Source: Deinococcus sp.
Lineage (GTDB): Bacteria > Deinococcota > Deinococci > Deinococcales > Deinococcaceae
Direction of reading: 5' to 3'
Length of the DNA stretch: 30,528 nucleotides
Assembly: GCF_018260405.1 (NCBI RefSeq)
Contig: NZ_JAGLBG010000024.1
Location: 1-30,528, forward strand
Below the pieces are notes generated by a model that was not told the origin of the DNA, did not search any database, and was given only the letters and a program-made list of their open reading frames with translations. Positions 28,419-30,528 of this stretch are shown piece after piece (positions within the stretch are counted from its first letter, which is position 1; each line of letters begins with the position of its first letter). The position numbers were made by a program, and so were the translations under genes.

Positions 28419-28856
28419 ATGTCTGACCTCGCCACTATCGTAGCCGAGCATTTGCCTTTGCTCCAGACCATCAACGACGAGCAGGCCAGCCGTAAGCCCG
28501 CGCCAGACGTGTGGAGTGCAAAGGAAATCCTGGGTCACCTGATTGACAGTGGGGTGAACAACCATGCACGGTTTGTGCGGGCCTGTGCTGAGGATAGTCT
28601 GAGTCTCCCCGGTTATGACCAGAAGGTCTGGGTCAGTGTGGGCGGCTACCAGCAGCGCGACTGGGCCGACCTACTGGCGCTGTGGGCGGCTCATCAGCGG
28701 CAACTGGCGCAGGTCATCGCCCGCCTGCCCGACAACGCTCTGGCCCATCGCCTGAGTATTGGCGGCGGCGAGAGGGTCACGCTGGACTTTGTCGCGCAGG
28801 ATTACGTGGCGCACCAGTTGCACCATCTGAAGCAAGTGCGGGAGCGGGTGGGATGA
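28419..28856 (+). CDS. DinB-like domain protein
   Basis: A 145-residue four-helix protein of the DinB/YfiT-like family, with WSAKEILGHLIDSGVNNHARF (metal His in GHLID) and DYVAHQLHHLKQVR (the HxxxH pair near residue 133). Such proteins bind a divalent metal; many are thiol-dependent transferases, and the original DinB was damage-inducible, but the substrate here is unknown. Deinococcus has many paralogues of this family. It ends in an ATGA overlap with the decayed GNAT gene, so the two formed an operon. Confidence 0.88.
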   Translation: MSDLATIVAEHLPLLQTINDEQASRKPAPDVWSAKEILGHLIDSGVNNHARFVRACAEDSLSLPGYDQKVWVSVGGYQQRDWADLLALWAAHQRQLAQVIARLPDNALAHRLSIGGGERVTLDFVAQDYVAHQLHHLKQVRERVG

Positions 28857-29120
28857 CCTTCTGCGTCCGCCCCGCCAGCCCTACTGACGCCCCTAGCATC
28901 GCCTTTCACCGCTGCCCAGCCAAAGCCGACACGCCAACGTCTATATCCGGCCCGACCAGCGCGGGCAAGGGCTGGCGTGGCGTCCGCTGGAGCGCGTGCT
29001 GGACGAGTGCGCGGCGCGTGGCGTGATGCTGGTCAGCCTGCACGCTTCGGAAGCGGGGCGGCCCCTATCCGAAAAACTGGCTTCAAGCCAACCAACGAAT
29101 TGAACGTGGGACGCTCATGA
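28853..29120 (+). pseudogene. Decayed GNAT acetyltransferase
   Basis: The start ATG overlaps the DinB-like stop. The first frame (MTFCVRPASPTDAPSIAFH) is the usual GNAT N-terminus but quickly becomes unlike the family. From about 28935 another frame gives YIRPDQRGQGLAWRPLERVL, the acetyl-CoA binding loop, then VSLHASEAGRPLSEKL. A one-base shift near 29085 restores LGFKPTNELNV and a stop overlapping the next ATG. About the middle 60 residues are missing, so it is non-functional. Confidence 0.75.
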
Positions 29121-29596
29121 ACATCCGCCGCGTCACGCCCGCCGACCTTCCCGCTTTCCTGGCCGTGATGCTGGCGGCGGGCATGGACCCGCGCTCGGCC
29201 TGGAACAGCACCACCGTGGCCGACCTGGAACAAACCATGTCCGGCCCGCACTCGGGCGGCTTTTTAGCTCTGGGCAGTGACGGCGAACCTGTGGGTTGCG
29301 TCGGCTTTCGCCCTGACCTCCACGACCCGCACACGCTGACCCTGAACAAGCTGGCGACCTTGCCGCAAGTGCGCGGGCAAGGGGTGGCGCGGCATCTGGT
29401 GGGCGAGGTGGAAGGCATGGCCGCGCAAGGAGGCTTTCGCCGCGTGCTGCTGGCGGTCAGTCAGGTGAATCTGGGCGCAGCGCCCTTTTACGAGCGGCTG
29501 GGTTACAGGCAGGTAGACGAAGAGTATGCGTACAGCAGCGGCAAAAACGGGCGGCCCATCGTGCTGGCAAAAGAGGTACAAAGCGAGTGCTTTTGA
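29117..29596 (+). CDS. GNAT-family N-acetyltransferase
   Basis: A 159-residue enzyme with all parts of the GNAT fold: MNIRRVTPADLPAFLAVML, a VGCVGFRPD central strand, the acetyl-CoA motif VRGQGVARHLVGEVE (about residues 88-101), and APFYERLGYRQVDEEYAY near the C-terminus. It transfers acetyl from acetyl-CoA to an amine, but the substrate cannot be told. The ATG overlaps the decayed GNAT gene's stop (ATGA), so translation was coupled to it. Confidence 0.9.
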   Translation: MNIRRVTPADLPAFLAVMLAAGMDPRSAWNSTTVADLEQTMSGPHSGGFLALGSDGEPVGCVGFRPDLHDPHTLTLNKLATLPQVRGQGVARHLVGEVEGMAAQGGFRRVLLAVSQVNLGAAPFYERLGYRQVDEEYAYSSGKNGRPIVLAKEVQSECF

Positions 29597-29635
29597 TGAC
29601 GGCCAAGTGGCAAACCAAAATCTTGGATAAGCGTT

Positions 29636-29815
29636 TTGCGATTCATTAGCCTGACCCTTCTCGCTGTGCTCCCCCTACTGACCATCCTCTGCGGCGTGGC
29701 GCTGCGAAAGCGCTGGCCTCAGCCAAAAATCTGGAAGCTGCTGTTCTATCTTTGTCTGGTGACGATGGTCATTTATTTCGCTTACTGGCTATTTATCGTT
29801 TTAACCCTTCCCTGA
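29636..29815 (+). CDS. Small two-helix membrane protein
   Basis: A 59-residue predicted product with two hydrophobic helices (FISLTLLAVLPLLTILCGV and LLFYLCLVTMVIYFAYW...) separated by a basic loop (LRKRWPQPKIWK). No family is recognised. The only plausible start is TTG at 29636, with ggataag upstream; no ATG or GTG exists in frame after the upstream stop. The clean positive-inside pattern supports a real gene despite its size. It ends 20 nt before argH. Confidence 0.55.
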   Translation: MRFISLTLLAVLPLLTILCGVALRKRWPQPKIWKLLFYLCLVTMVIYFAYWLFIVLTLP

Positions 29816-29835
29816 AAACTGCGCGAGGCTCAAGC

Positions 29836-30528
29836 ATGACTGAAAAACAAGAAACCAAACTCTGGGGCGGGCGCTTTGCCGAAAAGACCGCCGAACTCGT
29901 GGAACTGTTTAACGCCTCGGTGGGGTTTGACCAGCGCCTCGCCGAGCAGGACATTCGCGGCTCTTTGGCGCATGTGGCGATGCTGGGGGCGCAGGGCATC
30001 CTGAGCGAAGGGGAAGTGAAGCAGATTCAGGACGGCCTGAACGACGTTTTTCAGGACATTCGCGCCGGAAATTTCGAGTGGCGACTTGACCGCGAGGACG
30101 TTCACATGAACGTGGAAGCCGCGCTGCGTGACCGCATTGGCCCGGTGGCGGGCAAGCTGCACACGGCCCGGAGCCGCAATGACCAGGTGGCGGTAGATTT
30201 CAGGCTGTTCACGAAGGAAGCCGCGCTAGACCTCGCCGAAAAGGCGCGTGACCTGCGCCGCGTGATGCTCGCAGAGGCCGAAAAGCACCTGCAAAGCGGC
30301 GTTATTTTGCCTGGCTATACCCACCTGCAAGTTGCCCAGCCCATCTTGCTGGCCCACTGGTTTATGGCCTACGTGGCCATGCTAGAGCGCGACGAAGGCC
30401 GCTTCCGTGACGCCGCCGAGCGCATGGACGAGTCGCCGCTGGGCAGCTCTGCGCTAGCGGGGACGCCCTGGCCGCTGGACAGGCACGCCACCGCCGAGGC
30501 CCTCGGCTTTGCCCGCCCCACCGCCAAC
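29836..30528 (+). CDS. argH: Argininosuccinate lyase (partial, runs off the window)
   Basis: The first 231 residues of argininosuccinate lyase, which splits argininosuccinate to arginine and fumarate in the last step of arginine synthesis. Seen are KLWGGRFAEKTAELVELFNASV, EDVHMNVEAALRDRIG, the active-site segment KLHTARSRNDQVAVDFRLF, PGYTHLQVAQPILLAHW and DESPLGSSALAGTPWPLDR. The ATG follows gcgaggctcaagc, a weak ribosome site. The reading frame is open to the window's end; the rest of the gene, about half, lies beyond. Confidence 0.97.
   Translation, partial: MTEKQETKLWGGRFAEKTAELVELFNASVGFDQRLAEQDIRGSLAHVAMLGAQGILSEGEVKQIQDGLNDVFQDIRAGNFEWRLDREDVHMNVEAALRDRIGPVAGKLHTARSRNDQVAVDFRLFTKEAALDLAEKARDLRRVMLAEAEKHLQSGVILPGYTHLQVAQPILLAHWFMAYVAMLERDEGRFRDAAERMDESPLGSSALAGTPWPLDRHATAEALGFARPTAN

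Overview
The window looks like a chromosomal segment of a Deinococcus species. It is GC-rich, with long non-overlapping genes. It carries a close match to RqkA, the PQQ-repeat Ser/Thr kinase of Deinococcus, and the short palindromic intergenic repeats typical of the genus. At least eight genes have a TANNNT -10 box 6-8 nt before the start codon and no Shine-Dalgarno sequence, the leaderless arrangement common in Deinococcus. No phage, plasmid, CRISPR, tRNA or rRNA genes were seen. The only transposon-related gene is an IS5-like remnant.

The left half (about 1.4-19.2 kb) is dominated by Ser/Thr phosphosignalling. One same-strand run encodes a von Willebrand A (VWA) protein with a threonine-motif tail, a zinc-ribbon membrane kinase, a zinc-ribbon FHA protein, and a PP2C phosphatase fused to a degenerate kinase-like domain. 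After the IS remnant it continues with a second zinc-ribbon kinase carrying an exported sensor and a membrane protein with FHA plus a degenerate second FHA. The last gene meets, tail to tail on a shared CTAG, an unrecognised 649-residue protein. Divergent from that is a third kinase with three N-terminal membrane helices and an NHL-type propeller; its 5' end is apparently frameshifted at a C7 tract. A glutaredoxin-like gene is coupled to it. TatA and the RqkA-like kinase follow on the minus strand. A stand-alone PATAN/DUF4388 gene lies at the far left. This gives four kinases, one phosphatase and two FHA readers in about 18 kb. The obvious reading is a membrane-anchored phosphorelay with writer, reader and eraser, probably sensing envelope or stress cues, but no input signal or substrate can be read from the sequence.

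The right half (19.5-30.5 kb) is mostly housekeeping. It holds an in-frame tandem SlyD-like prolyl isomerase, moeA (molybdopterin), the glnK-amtB ammonium pair, a secreted PKD-CAP protein, pnp (PNPase), a small exported probable beta-barrel protein, a DinB-like protein, a decayed and an intact GNAT acetyltransferase, a small membrane protein, and the start of argH, which runs off the window.

Intergenic DNA carries two repeat groups: a palindromic dispersed repeat (at about 0.1, 4.4, 7.4, 19.5 and 25.1 kb) and a MITE-like element with 28-bp inverted ends (16.6 kb; half copy at 1.2 kb), each of whose copies is preceded by a small hairpin whose loop is inverted between the two sites.
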